This document shows positions 24,601-37,243 of a stretch of DNA of 64,000 bases, piece by piece. Made by a program: the position numbers and the translations under genes. The notes below the pieces were generated by a model, which saw only the letters and a program-made list of their open reading frames with translations, ran no database searches and was not told where the DNA came from. Position 1 is the stretch's first letter. Every line of letters starts with the position of its first letter. Source of the DNA: Clavaria fumosa (Eukaryota; Basidiomycota; Agaricomycetes; Agaricales; Clavariaceae); NCBI GenBank assembly GCA_951802425.1, contig OX637801.1, forward strand, positions 2,418,001 through 2,482,000, given 5' to 3'.

Positions 24601-24800
24601 GCAGACATCGTGTATCGAACCCTCGTCTGCCCAAGTCGCTGCAATGATCGGTTCGAGGTACTGTGGAAATGGAAGGAAGGAGGAGAGAGGAGGTAGATTA
24701 GAAATACCCCAGGTGGGGGAAGAAAGAGAAAAACCTTGGCTTTCGGAGGGGCTGCCTTCGGCTTACAGGCGAGCTTGACGACCTTCTCGAAGCTGGTCAT
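21683..24800 (-). CDS. AP180/CALM-type clathrin adaptor (ANTH domain, NPF and QxTG motifs)
   Basis: Endocytic adaptor like yeast Yap1801/1802: the ANTH domain binds PtdIns(4,5)P2 and the tail binds clathrin and EH proteins. Starts MTSFEKVVKLACKPKAAPPK (phosphoinositide-binding Lys cluster). ANTH segments: VFKALIVLHTMIRNGATDNV, SRRQTIIGRKLMIMTVEKGL and NALSMLVKDLLIVFQACNEG. The 500-residue tail has seven NPF motifs for EH-domain partners. It also has at least six [LIVM]xxQxTG motifs (VQAQMTG, ILPQQTG, LQPQMTG, MFPQMTG, LKPQTTG, LRPQTTG), the site recognised by yeast Prk1/Ark1 kinases. Multiple short introns in the ANTH half; the tail is mostly one exon. Confidence 0.9.
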
Positions 24801-25338
24801 CAGTCGGCGGGGTTTGCGAGGTCGCGGCGGCGGTGGAAGATACAAGGAGGAGGAGGAGGGAAGAGTTGAGCCTAGTAGGGGTCTGCTTTGGACAGCTGGC
24901 TCAGTGGCGTTTGCCGCGTTGAAACTCAGCCTTCCCTGCCATACGGTCATGACGGGCCAATTCACAGCGATGTCAATACACAATCGAAAGTAAACAGGCT
25001 GATGTGCGTCTTTTCTCTCTCTCTCGGCATGGAACGCGAGGCCCTAGCATCTATCTCCGTGAGTGATTGAGACACGAAACAAGGGCGTTGAAGCACTGGT
25101 ATCTGTCGCAGATTGGGACGAGACGATAGGTCCGGGTTGCCGAGATTCGCAACGAGCTGTGACATTCGAATTAGGCGGTCAAATTAGGCAGTATGTACCA
25201 GTGCCAGAATTGTCGTCTGAGCTGACGGTGCAGACCGCGCGGGACCATCGTATTCAATCTACCTCCCCCTCTCCATCTACCGAGAAGCGCACGTTCTGCT
25301 ATATATAATGTCAGACGTTTCATGTGTGAATCTCAACG

Positions 25339-25933
25339 CTACTGGCTCACCGGATGCTCTAGGGTCTTGCCTATGTATTTTGTATGGTCTGAACAACATT
25401 CGCACAGTGTCATTTCAACGACAACAAGGTATTGTTGTTGGACAACTCACGGCCATAAGCCACTATCTCTCCCTGCTCGTTCGTAAAGTCAACCTTCGTA
25501 TACGCCAGGGAGTTTCCTGTTTGGCAGCAACATAACCGGGACTGAATGTGTCGAGCAATAAAGACTCACCCATACTCGTAAGGACAGCTTCGACAAACAA
25601 CATATCTCCTTCTTTGCCCGCCGGCTTAACGAACGATGTGCCAATATCGACTGACAAGCCTGTCATCCAATTGCCCCTCGTGGCTACGGCTAACGAGCCC
25701 ATCGCATCCGTTAACGACAATATGAGGCCACCGTGCACTATCTGTGCAGCCCCCCGCATCAACTCACGCAACCGAAATTAGAAAGCGAGTTAAGCTTACC
25801 CCAACACGGTTGACTGGAGGGGAGAAATACGCGTGAGACCGGCCATTGCAAAGAGCGGAACCAGTGCAAGACCATTGTAAGTTTCAATTTTGAGGGACGC
25901 TTTGACCTGTCCCGGAGACGCGTGGTGTATCAT
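25339..25933 (-). CDS. Hot-dog thioesterase of the ACOT13/PaaI group, N-terminus unresolved
   Basis: Likely acyl-CoA thioesterase. Spliced reading from Met at 25933: MIHHASPGQVKASLKIETYN, then VNRVGIVHGGLILSLTDAMG (HGG motif, active-site Asp), VATRGNWMTGLSVDIGTSFV, NSLAYTKVDFTNEQGEIVAYG and HHTKYIGKTLEHPVSQ before the TAG at 25339. Introns are phase-consistent throughout. Family members have about 40 more N-terminal residues; one or two upstream exons in 25.95-26.2 kb are likely, but no start could be fixed. The substrate is unknown. Confidence 0.75.
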
Positions 25934-27354
25934 GAGCTACGAAATTTCATTCAATTTTCCTAAGAGATAGAGGCGATGCTGCTAACATACGCCTGGATAG
26001 CACAGTGCGTCGTGACCTGCTATTGGATTGAAGCCATTTTCCCCAACACAAGAAGTAAAAATCGTTCTGACCTTTCTTGTCAATGAATGACTGCAATACC
26101 TTGAAAAATACAATCAACTCGCCGTACTGGCATTGCCAAAGGGTTCAGAATCTGCCTACTCGTCTGGTAAAACGTAGACAGGCCGTCATTTTGTCAAACT
26201 CCTGGTTGTGACTGAGTCCAAAAAAAGATTCCCCCACGTGATCTCGTCAGACAGGATCAATTGCGGATGATCGCAGAATCGCACGTATCATGTACGTACT
26301 CCGCCATTGGTATCACGTCTTTGATGCCAGCGTGATGAAACAAGCCGCTGATGAGCTATTTATCTCAGGGCCTTCAGGTTGGATAGGAACGTTAACAATA
26401 GACCGCGATGCGATGCTGACCGAGTTAGTCAATGTGCAGATGGACGCATGCGTGCCTTCAATTTCACAAGACTCAGAATATAAAGTTTAGACATATGTTT
26501 CTATAGAGAGCTGGTTGAACGCCGGCTGTCACGGGAGCGGAACTCTCATCATATCTGGTCATATCTGGATCATTCATGGTTTGACCACTTCCCATTACCA
26601 CGCCACGACGATGGCGATGGGGTAAGTGATGTGATGCGCCCGCCGGGTGGGCACCGAGCACTCCGAGTCAGTGATTGTCGCATCTTGTCGAATAGGGTAA
26701 ACCTCGAGGCCGAGCTTGGTTCAATATGTATGCCGAGAGACGACCTTGTTATTGGGGAATTATGACCTCGTGTCCCAACTGTGAGGCCTTTTATTATTAT
26801 TTTAAACCAGAAAAGGAGTACGATCTTGCGGCACGAAAGACATGAATACGATCGATGCAGGACTAGAAGGACGACTCACTCTAACTATCGACCACGATCA
26901 ATTGAAACGACTTTTGCACTGCGGACCGGTGAATGAACTGAAATGAACCGCTGCTGGATTCGGGTCTCTGAGATCGATCATAAGATCAGAGTTGCGGCTG
27001 ATGTGGCATCGCCACAAAGCATAAGGCGAGTGAGAGCGTCAGCGGGAAATCTACTGCGTTAAAGGAAAATCATTACATGTGCAAGTACGGCACAGTTGCG
27101 GTCGTTGTTACAGCCGACACGGTCCGTAAAAGTCGATAAACAAAAAAGATGGCTAGACTCCGAGTTTGCGGCGTCCCTGACGAGATGATGAAAATAATTT
27201 TGACGTTTCTTTTGGGCGGTGTCGCACACGATGTCAGGGCGACTCAAAGCTGCCAGTAATCCGGATACAGTTAACCTGTCAGAATTGCGATAAGTTCGAG
27301 GAACAACGTTATTGACAGTCACCTGGTTGGTTATTTCATCTATCTGCATAGCAG

Positions 27355-27431
27355 ACTCCATTCAGGTGGTCAACCATAGCATACTCCATTCAGGTGGTCA
27401 ACCATAGCATACTCCATTCAGGTGGTCAACC
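27355..27431. repeat. 28-bp tandem repeat, about 2.8 copies
   Basis: Units at 27355-27382, 27383-27410 and a partial third at 27411-27431. Each begins ACTCCATTCAGGTGGTCAAC and continues CATAGCAT; copies are identical. Noncoding minisatellite. Confidence 0.9.
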
Positions 27432-27579
27432 CATGTGGCGAGTGGTGAATCCCCTCCTTGGTTCTAGCATTTGGTTTCAGGACAAATCATTGCGAGGGCC
27501 GCCCTTCCCCGAACAAGTGCGGTAGCCAAGGCATCGCAAAGGCGCGATAACAACGTGCGGCCGCTTGTTACCCTTTACT

Positions 27580-27640
27580 TTTTTTTTTTTTTTTTGCGTT
27601 TTGCTTTTTTTTTTTTTTTTCATTGAAAAAAAAAAGCCCT
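27580..27640. repeat. Homopolymer T/A tracts
   Basis: Two runs of about 17 and 15 T separated by GCGTTTTGC, then a run of about 10 A. Low-complexity; tract lengths may be unreliable in an assembly. Confidence 0.85.
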
Positions 27641-27966
27641 TTGTAGAGCTTTCTTTTGAGAGCGTCTTCATGACCCGATCTTTTGTGTAAAGAAATCAAA
27701 TACTGAGTTATCAGGAAATCGAGTTTCTGATGCGAAACTAACGTGAGAGGGTTGAGGGGGAAGTTGAGTGATCTGAACCTGAGCTGGCAACCTAAGCGGG
27801 ACAGGCTCCGATATTGGTCGCCCACAGCCAATCACTGTACTTTCTTTTTTTCCCCCACCCCCACCCTTGCTTGCTCGCCTTTGTTGGCCTTGTCTAGCCC
27901 CTCTGCCCAGCCGTCTTTGCCGCCCGCTTCTAGCGCGTACGCCAGTATCGTGGACGCGAGATATAT

Positions 27967-30900
27967 ATGAAGACTGCCATCCAATCAGGTTGGAGTTCTA
28001 GCAGGAATAGAGACCACCAGCTCAGGCAAGATCAGCAACAGGCACAGCACCAACCTCCACTCAGCCCAACCTACATTTCTCCCCGTCTCGCCCCAGCGCC
28101 ACCATCGTTCAAGACACATCAATCTCCCTTGAAATCTATCCAAGCAGTCTTTCACAAGAAACAACCTCAGCGAGAACCATCAGCAGTCTCTTTAAACTCG
28201 GTTTACACTTCGTCCAGCCAGTCCTCAACCTTCAGCGAAACCCATTCACTACACCCATTTGCCGCAATGCTTCCTGCGCCGCTTCCTATCGTATCTAATC
28301 AGGACTCCGTCGCAGAAGAAGAGGAATGTCCCGTTTGTCTCGAGTCTCTCACGTTTAGCTTCCGATTACCTGGCGAACGACCACCGATAGTCCCGGAGTG
28401 CGGTCATGCTTTGCATGAAGTGAGTCCATTTCGTTCCCTGCCTAGTTACTCGACAACCGCGCCTATCGGGTATGCCTCCTACCAAGCCCCGGCGGCCCTG
28501 TCGAGTCCTTGCAGTTTGACGCCTTGGGCGCTTACCTCTTCATTCCCCTTTCACAGGCTTGCTTCACCACGGTTTATGGCCCGCTGCCGAGCCAAACCAA
28601 GGGAGCTGCTATCCGAAAGACGAATCTGGGTGTGTGCGGGATATGCCGCCGCCCAATGAAAGTGGTGGATGGCGACGCCAGCAAATCAAACAGTGCGTGT
28701 ATCTTTGTGACGTTGGCGCGCCCACCTCAGCCTCAACTACATGCGCACCAGAACTGGCGGCGTTGACTGGAATGGGTCCGAGCCATGCCCCAGCTCTTTA
28801 CCCTGGACGTGATACCCCGACAGGACGAAATCGCACCCAGGGCACGCCCTCACCGTTCGACCCGAACGCGGACGACCCTTTAGAGGCCCCGTCTAACCGA
28901 TCCCCCACCACGCCTGACCATACACCATACATCGTCACCCCATCCATCCAAGTACGCCCCGAATATTCTAGCCTCACCAGGACCGGAGACGTTAGCCAGC
29001 CCTTGACCTGCATTGTCGTGATCGAGCTGCCTGGAAAGAAGATCCCTGGCTCCGTGCCCGGGTCTGTGATCTCAGACGGCTATGCCCGGCCAAGCAACAG
29101 CGGGCACTCAAGGAGCGGAACCAGCGACTCCACATTGGTCACCACCCGCAACGGAACCCACGGGCGACCTCACTACCAGTCTGACATGGCTGACCAATTC
29201 TCACCCCTCAATCCCCAGTCGCCCAGCGAGGCAGCCCACGCTTCGCCCATTTCGGATCCCGAGGCGCCGAGCTCGCCTATACTGCCAAACAACGATGGAT
29301 ATGAGGACTCGCCCCTCGCCCTCATTTCGGAAGACCTGCGAAACCGAATAGCTGACTGGAAATCGCAACCCCTTGCCGACCTTGGACCCCTACACATGTA
29401 CGACCTCCTTATGGTCCGTCGCGACTCCCTCGTCCGAGAGTTTTTCGTATACCTCTTTAAAGAGGCAATTATATGCGTGGTAGAAGAGAAGAAGCGTACT
29501 CTAGGCCGACTACTGTCCAGTGCTTCGAACGCTACATCATCTGCCTTCTCTGACTCGTCGAACTCCACCGGTGTCTCCTCTCAGGCCAAGGGTGTCCTAC
29601 GCCTCAAAGGCCGGATTTTCATCCGCCATATCAAACAAATCACGGCATCGTCTGCAGCGGGCGAGATGAGTCTCACGATCGACCTGGAGGAGGAGCTTGC
29701 TTCTTTCATCTTGATCTTCAAGGACCAGTCCTCGTTAGAAGCGTGGAAGTCAAACATCCAAGCGCTAGTGAACGCCGTCTCCAAGCCAGCACCGCCACAG
29801 GAGCCCGTCCTGGACATCGAGGAGTTTGGCGGGAGTGCCAAGGCTGCGCGCATGCTGAGCGGGAGCACGGGTACCACCGTCAGTACCACCGATAGCCTCT
29901 TGAGTGGCTCTAGATCAATGCTATCTTCTTCTACTTCTTATACCTCCCTCGCCCCCCGCCAGGGGCAGAACAAGCTCACTCCGCTGGGCGAAGACGATGA
30001 GCTCAGCACATACGATTCGCCTTCCAATCTCGTCACACCTTACCTTTCCTCCGGCCCCTCGAACTCGCTGACGCCGCTTCCTCACTCCCCGCTGGACCTC
30101 ATCCTCGTCATTTCGCTCCCGCCACCCACTGCTGCCCCCAGTACGGCCTCGCTCAAAATTCGCGTCATCAAACACACTCTGGACTTCATACTCGCCTCGC
30201 TGGGTCCCAAAGATCGGTTGAGTCTGGCCACGTTTGAAGTTGGGGTTGGAGGCAGGGTGAAGAAGACCCCCTTCCTGTCCGCCTCGGCTGCGAAGCCACA
30301 AAGTCGAGCAAGGCTCTCTAAGTTCGTGGACAATCTCGGAGACAGATCCGAGAATGGGTTGGATGAGTTTGTGGTGAAGGTGTCTAAAGAGGACAAGACT
30401 GACGTTGTCACTGCTGTTAATCACGGTCCGTGTTGCCCCCTAATACACGAAGTGCCAGAAAGCTCATCCCCATTCACCCAGGTCTTGACGTTGTGCTGCA
30501 GCGCAAGGCGCGCAATCCGACAGCGGCGATGATCCTGGTCAGTGACGCCTCAGACACGACCCGTCGAGCCCAAATGGATCTGGTGCTTGCCCGAGCGGAG
30601 GCCGCGAACATCCCTATCCACTCGTTCGGCTATGGTCGCTCACACGACCCAGCTTCGCTCTGGCTCATGTCGAACCATACCAGTGGCACATACACGTTCG
30701 TTAAAGACTGGTACGACCTGAGGGACTGTGTCGCGGGTTGCGTTGGCGGAATGATGTCGATCGGCCTGCTGAACATGAAGCTTCACATGAAAATCGTCGA
30801 TGGCCATCGATTCCGCATACGCAAAGTCTCCGGCGGCCCTTCGTCGATCCTCTCGTCCGATGGCCAAAACGTAGACGTGGACATCGGTGAGCTGCGGTAC

Positions 30901-31764
30901 GGTGAGAGGAAAGAGATGTTGCTTGAGCTGGAGCTCGACAACGGTGACATCCAGAGGAACTCTGGCGGGCGCGATCCCCAAGGGCGACCGCTGAACGCGA
31001 CGGATGCATTTGTCCAGAGCATGGGCCTCGAGTCGCTCTCGCTTGGAGAGGCGGACTTGGCGGATGGCATGATGGACCGCATGATTGACGAGGTGCCGGT
31101 GGTAGAGGTGGATGGGTCCTTCTTTGACCCCGCGGCCGCGAAGCAGGTGTCGCGGCTGGCGCATCCGGTCCTGCTGACGGTGACGCTGCTTCCCCTGTCT
31201 GGGAATCCTCCGCGGGCACCCTCGGCGGCGCCGTCGGACCCCGTGATTGTGCGGCGGCGGATGGAGCTGCTTGCGGCGGACATGATCACGCGGGCGCTGG
31301 TGCTGGTGTCGCGCAAGAACTACCCACAGGCGCAGAAAATTATGGGAGAGACGAAGCGGATACTGCACACAGTACTGCAGACTATTTCGCGGTCCATGCC
31401 TAGCCCGAGCACGAACGGGTCAACGACGCGCAATCGCCGGGAGATCCTCACGCTGAACGCGGTCCGCGCGATGCAGGCAATCCTACAGGATCTCCAGATT
31501 CTTTCGGAGGCTTTGGAGGACGACGTGGAAATGTTTGCACATGATCAGCGGAATTTCGGCGCACAACAGGTCAGAAGATTCACAAGTGCTAAATATTCTA
31601 TGATGAACTTAATTAAACACCTTGTTTTCTTTTTCCTACAGGCCATGATACTGCGCGACCAAAAAGCTTGGAGCGGCCGGAGTGCAACGGAACGGTTGTT
31701 CTGGACGACCGATAACTCCATTGAACTTGTTGCCCGGAGTACTGACTGGGTCACACGCGACTAA
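27967..31764 (+). CDS. Far1/Ste5-type RING-PH-VWA scaffold protein
   Basis: Domain order matches fungal Far1/Ste5 MAPK scaffolds of the mating-pheromone pathway. The disordered N-terminus (MKTAIQSGWSSSRNRDHQLR) leads to a RING-H2 split by an intron (ECPVCLESLTFSF, CGHALHE|ACFTTVYG, GVCGICRRPM). A PH-like region follows (MYDLLMVRRDSLVREFFVYL to DQSSLEAWKSNIQALVN), then a VWA domain (PLDLILVISLPPP, MILVSDASDTTRRAQMDLVL, ANIPIHSFGYGRSHDPASLW). Exons: 27967-28419, about 28557-28693, 28757-30425, about 30481-31568 and 31642-31764. The pathway role is inferred from domain order. Two broken copies of its VWA-side coding region occur 4 and 10 kb downstream. Confidence 0.78.
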
Positions 31765-32319
31765 GGTCGAAATCGACCGTATGCCGTAGATTTGCTTTTG
31801 TTGTTTTGGTCTCGTTTTCTCTCGTTCATCTCTCACCTCCCTCCCACCGGCGGAATAACGGTTATCCTAATTCTTGTAGCCTTTTCCCTGATAGCTATGT
31901 TGTCTCTTGTCCTCGTCTCTTTCCGTTTATTCCTCTTGCCTCTCGTTTCGTTAAGCTCTCCTGTAGGGTCTCTAGTGTCTACGAGGACCATCATGCACGA
32001 TCCCATCCAATTGTCGCAGTTCCGAGAATCAACTTAATTATGCATTACCGTCTTCCATTCAAGGCACTGTAGTACTGAATTGAACTGGGCTGGCCAGCAT
32101 TGAAGATTCGCTTTTCCTGGTACTGGATGCAAGCAGTAGTGGCGAGGAACTTGGGTGCAACCGGCGATGCACTGCGCAAGCGAGGTGAACGTACATTCGA
32201 ACTCGCCGACTGTCAGCGAAAAGTCATGGATAGAGACACTCATGCTCCAATCGAATTCTTCGGGTTTCGGCAACATTGTTTACATTTAATCCTGTAGATG
32301 GTCTCCCGACGAACACAAA
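31765..32319. other. Convergent intergenic region
   Basis: 3' flanks of the scaffold gene and of the decayed minus-strand gene. Pyrimidine-rich 3' UTR-like sequence; no gene seen. Confidence 0.6.
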
Positions 32320-34809
<2,490 letters not shown>

Positions 34810-34837
34810 ACAATAGCCCTCTGTGAGCTCCGTGTAA

Positions 34838-35110
34838 TGATTCGCGAATTAATTCTGACCCTCCGCGACTACAATAAGATACACGGGATAACGTTTTTAG
34901 CTGTATGCATTACAATGGTGTTTGATATGTTACGGCACCAACATGTAAGATGTTCTGTGGGTATCCTCTATACGGTGTATGAAGTAAGGCGTAGGGCCCT
35001 TGTTTGGCGGTATGTCCAAATGCCTGAGGTTGCACCTTCGTCCTACTGTGTGTCTTCAGAGCTCCTTTGTCTCTCAAACCCACGCCCAACAAAATCCCAA
35101 CTCCGTTTAC
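34838..35110. repeat. Diverged direct repeat, copy A (see 42740-43105)
   Basis: Shares blocks in the same order and orientation with 42740-43105: ATTCGCGAAT near the start, TTACGGCACCAACA, then GTAA(G/A)ATGTTCTGT, a (T/C)CTCTATA block, GAGGTTGCACCTTCGTCCT, and CCACGCCCA near the end. Copy A is shorter by about 90 bp. No coding potential. Confidence 0.75.
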
Positions 35111-35279
35111 TCGCTTCCGCCGCGTTGCTCATGCACTAAATTTCCTCGCCGCTTCTGCGTCCAGAAACGCGAGTTTGACACCACAGTTCCATTCAGTATT
35201 GCTTCACCTCGGGCAAGAGACTACATTGCTATGAGGAAAAGCCTACAAGATTTATGATAACTTTTCATTGCGTCTGACC
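35111..35279. other. Unassigned sequence between copied blocks
   Basis: Short stretch with no similarity noticed to its neighbours and no coding signal. Confidence 0.4.
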
Positions 35280-35508
35280 CAGTCAGAACTTCGTTCGCGC
35301 TCGGACAACGGATGGACCGCGACATACTGCAGTACTGTGTGCAGTATCCGCTTCGTCTCTCCCATGATTTTTTGCGCCTGCGGGTAGTTCCTGCGTGACA
35401 CCAGCACCAGCGCCAGGAAATCATGTCCGCCGCGGCGGCAAGCAGCTCCATTCGCCGCCGCACTATTACGGGGTCCGACGGCGCCGCCGAGGTGCCCGCA
35501 GAGTTAAT
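35280..35508 (-). pseudogene. Broken copy of the scaffold gene's 3' part
   Basis: The minus strand matches the RING-PH-VWA gene from about 31208 (SAAPSDPVIVRRRMELLAA) through the ILHTVLQT region to about 31420. It then jumps to the gene's last codons (DWV; genomic 31738-31760). Indels break the frame after about 20 residues. Confidence 0.82.
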
Positions 35509-35519
35509 TCGCGAAAAAT

Positions 35520-36268
35520 AGATCAAAAGGCTCAGTCTGCCTAGCCAACTTCCATCGAGTGGCCTGGCGCGACCAATGCGATGCGAGAACGGCCACTCAC
35601 GTCACAAGTGGCTAGAGTGTCTCCCGGCCCTGGAAGCCCTACGTTTGATTCTCCTACCCGGTCCCGCAGGATCCGGAGAGGAGATGATACCTCTCGAGAT
35701 GCTAAACCAAAAGGAAGTGGATCTGGCGGGAGATGGGGAGAATGGGACAGCGTAACGTAATGTGCGGGAATGGACGGGGACGTGGACGCGTAAAAGGATG
35801 CAGAAAAGGGTCTCACAGGTGGTGATCTAACCTGAGTCGTGATCCCCTCCAATTTGCGTCTCGGTGATAAACGAGTAGATCCTGCTAGGACACTAGGAGG
35901 GAAAAAATTTTAAAGAGTAGAGACACCAGAGTACAGGAGTGAAAACAGGATCAACTCTACACAAGTCGCAGTCATGCTTAGTAACAGCATTCGAAAAGAT
36001 GAGGATGAAGACTCAAACGCACCAGCAGCACACACCCCACCACAGTAGGCCTGAGTAGTGTATTGATTGATCCCTCACGGTACGCTAGGTGGTATAAAGA
36101 TTTGGGAGATTGGTGATTAGGAAAAGGGTGAGAAGGCCAACGGTCGTGTGAAGAAGGGGAGCACAGCTTCAGCTTTGTGTAGTTTGAGCGGATCAGTGAG
36201 GGTGGAGAGGATGGCACGAGGAGAAATTGAAACGGTGAACGTTGAGCGTTCTTGGCACAGCCACACGC
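35520..36268 (-). pseudogene. Degenerate copy of the two-membrane-segment gene (41657-42631)
   Basis: The minus strand follows the intact gene in order: FQFLLVPSSPPSLIRSNYTK (out-of-frame reading of the Ser-rich start), the intron-1 region, the RRKLEGITT region, PPVRPFSASFYAST, the intron-3 region, and the GPLDGSWLGRL codons. It ends abruptly at CTAGGCAGACTG near 35535. Intron 1 and part of intron 3 are retained, so the copy arose at DNA level. Intron 2 is gone, but with a one-codon shift between TCA/CAG microhomologies. Stops and indels make it non-coding. Confidence 0.82.
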
Positions 36269-36275
36269 CATCTAA

Positions 36276-37232
36276 TGGGGGGGCAATCCCCTGTAACAGC
36301 GCGTTAGCGTGACGTCACGGTCTGTGACAGAATGCGTGACAAAGGCTGACACAACTCATTCCAAGCCCTACTCAGTGACCACAAATGGGTTTGTGTTGGT
36401 TCTTTCAATGCTGGTACCTTGGGGAATAGTAATACTATACCTTCTGAATGTTATTTACATATTTAATACAATGGTCATGGGAAATTTACTCTCTCACAGT
36501 CTATGCCTCAACACATCAGAGAATAAATTCAGTCCTCATCAATCCAGTCACTTCCTTCTTGGTGCAGATCAAACACCTCCCCCTCCTCTGTTTGAACACC
36601 TAATGTAGGCACATCTGTCTTCCAGTGCCCAGCATTTAGGCTATCAATGGCTGCTAAAAGGGCCAATCTAATCTCAGGGTTGTAATAGGGCAAAATCAAG
36701 GAGAGGAGCAGAGAGAGAGCTTGTAGAAGAGACCAGGATAGGCAGATAGTGTATACAAAGGTGCCCAGAGTGCAATGAGAGAGGAGCAAAGTCAAGGAAT
36801 GACACAGGAAGTCACAAACTGTGGCTGTGCCACACCCAGGTTGTGGCTATGCTGCACCCACCTTACACTCAAACTTGTAATGGTATAGACTCACTCAGGT
36901 TTGAGATTCAGTTTTCAGTCTAGTGAGCAAAATGACTCAAAACAAGCCGTTCTACAAATGTTATTGACTAGAATTTTAAAATACTTCCCCAAAACCTAGA
37001 TATGGGTGGTTACTATGTCATAACTCAAAATCTAAGTGTAATAAAAATATTTTGGTCAGTAACTTTTGTAAAATACATGCCTCTGAGTAATTTCTTTCAC
37101 CAAAGCTTACACTCAATCTCAATATCCAATGAGCCTATAGATTTACAGTTTTTGTGTCACTGTTTGAGCCTGTGACACCTGCGCGAGCCCATGTGACCGC
37201 TTGTCACGCGTCACAGGGATTGCCCATCCCCA
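36276..37232. mobile_element. hAT-like MITE (957 bp) upstream of HSP78
   Basis: Ends TGGGG-GGGCAATCCCCTGT and, inverted, TGGGGATGGGCAATCCCTGT: imperfect terminal inverted repeats of about 20 bp. They extend more loosely into GTGAC-rich sub-terminal sequence. Flanked by a perfect 7-bp duplication CATCTAA (36269-36275 and 37233-37239), or 8 bp with one mismatch. The interior is AT-rich, without a transposase. The right duplication ends 4 bp before the HSP78 ATG. Confidence 0.75.
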
Positions 37233-37243
37233 CATCTAAAGTG

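Larger units (their letters stand above)
26210..27966. other. Intergenic region, no gene seen
   Basis: About 1.75 kb between the thioesterase and the RING-PH-VWA scaffold. Only short open frames without recognisable content. It holds a short tandem repeat (27355-27431) and long homopolymer T/A tracts (about 27580-27640). It probably contains the upstream exons of the thioesterase and the promoter of the scaffold gene. Confidence 0.6.

Noticed and set aside
27355..27431. Short identical repeats resembling a CRISPR array
   Set aside because: Units are contiguous with no spacers, only 2.8 copies, and the genome is eukaryotic; it is a minisatellite.
35520..36268. Processed (reverse-transcribed) copy of the two-membrane-segment gene
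   Set aside because: Intron 1 and part of intron 3 are kept and the loss of intron 2 is not at the splice sites; TCA/CAG microhomology deletion fits better.
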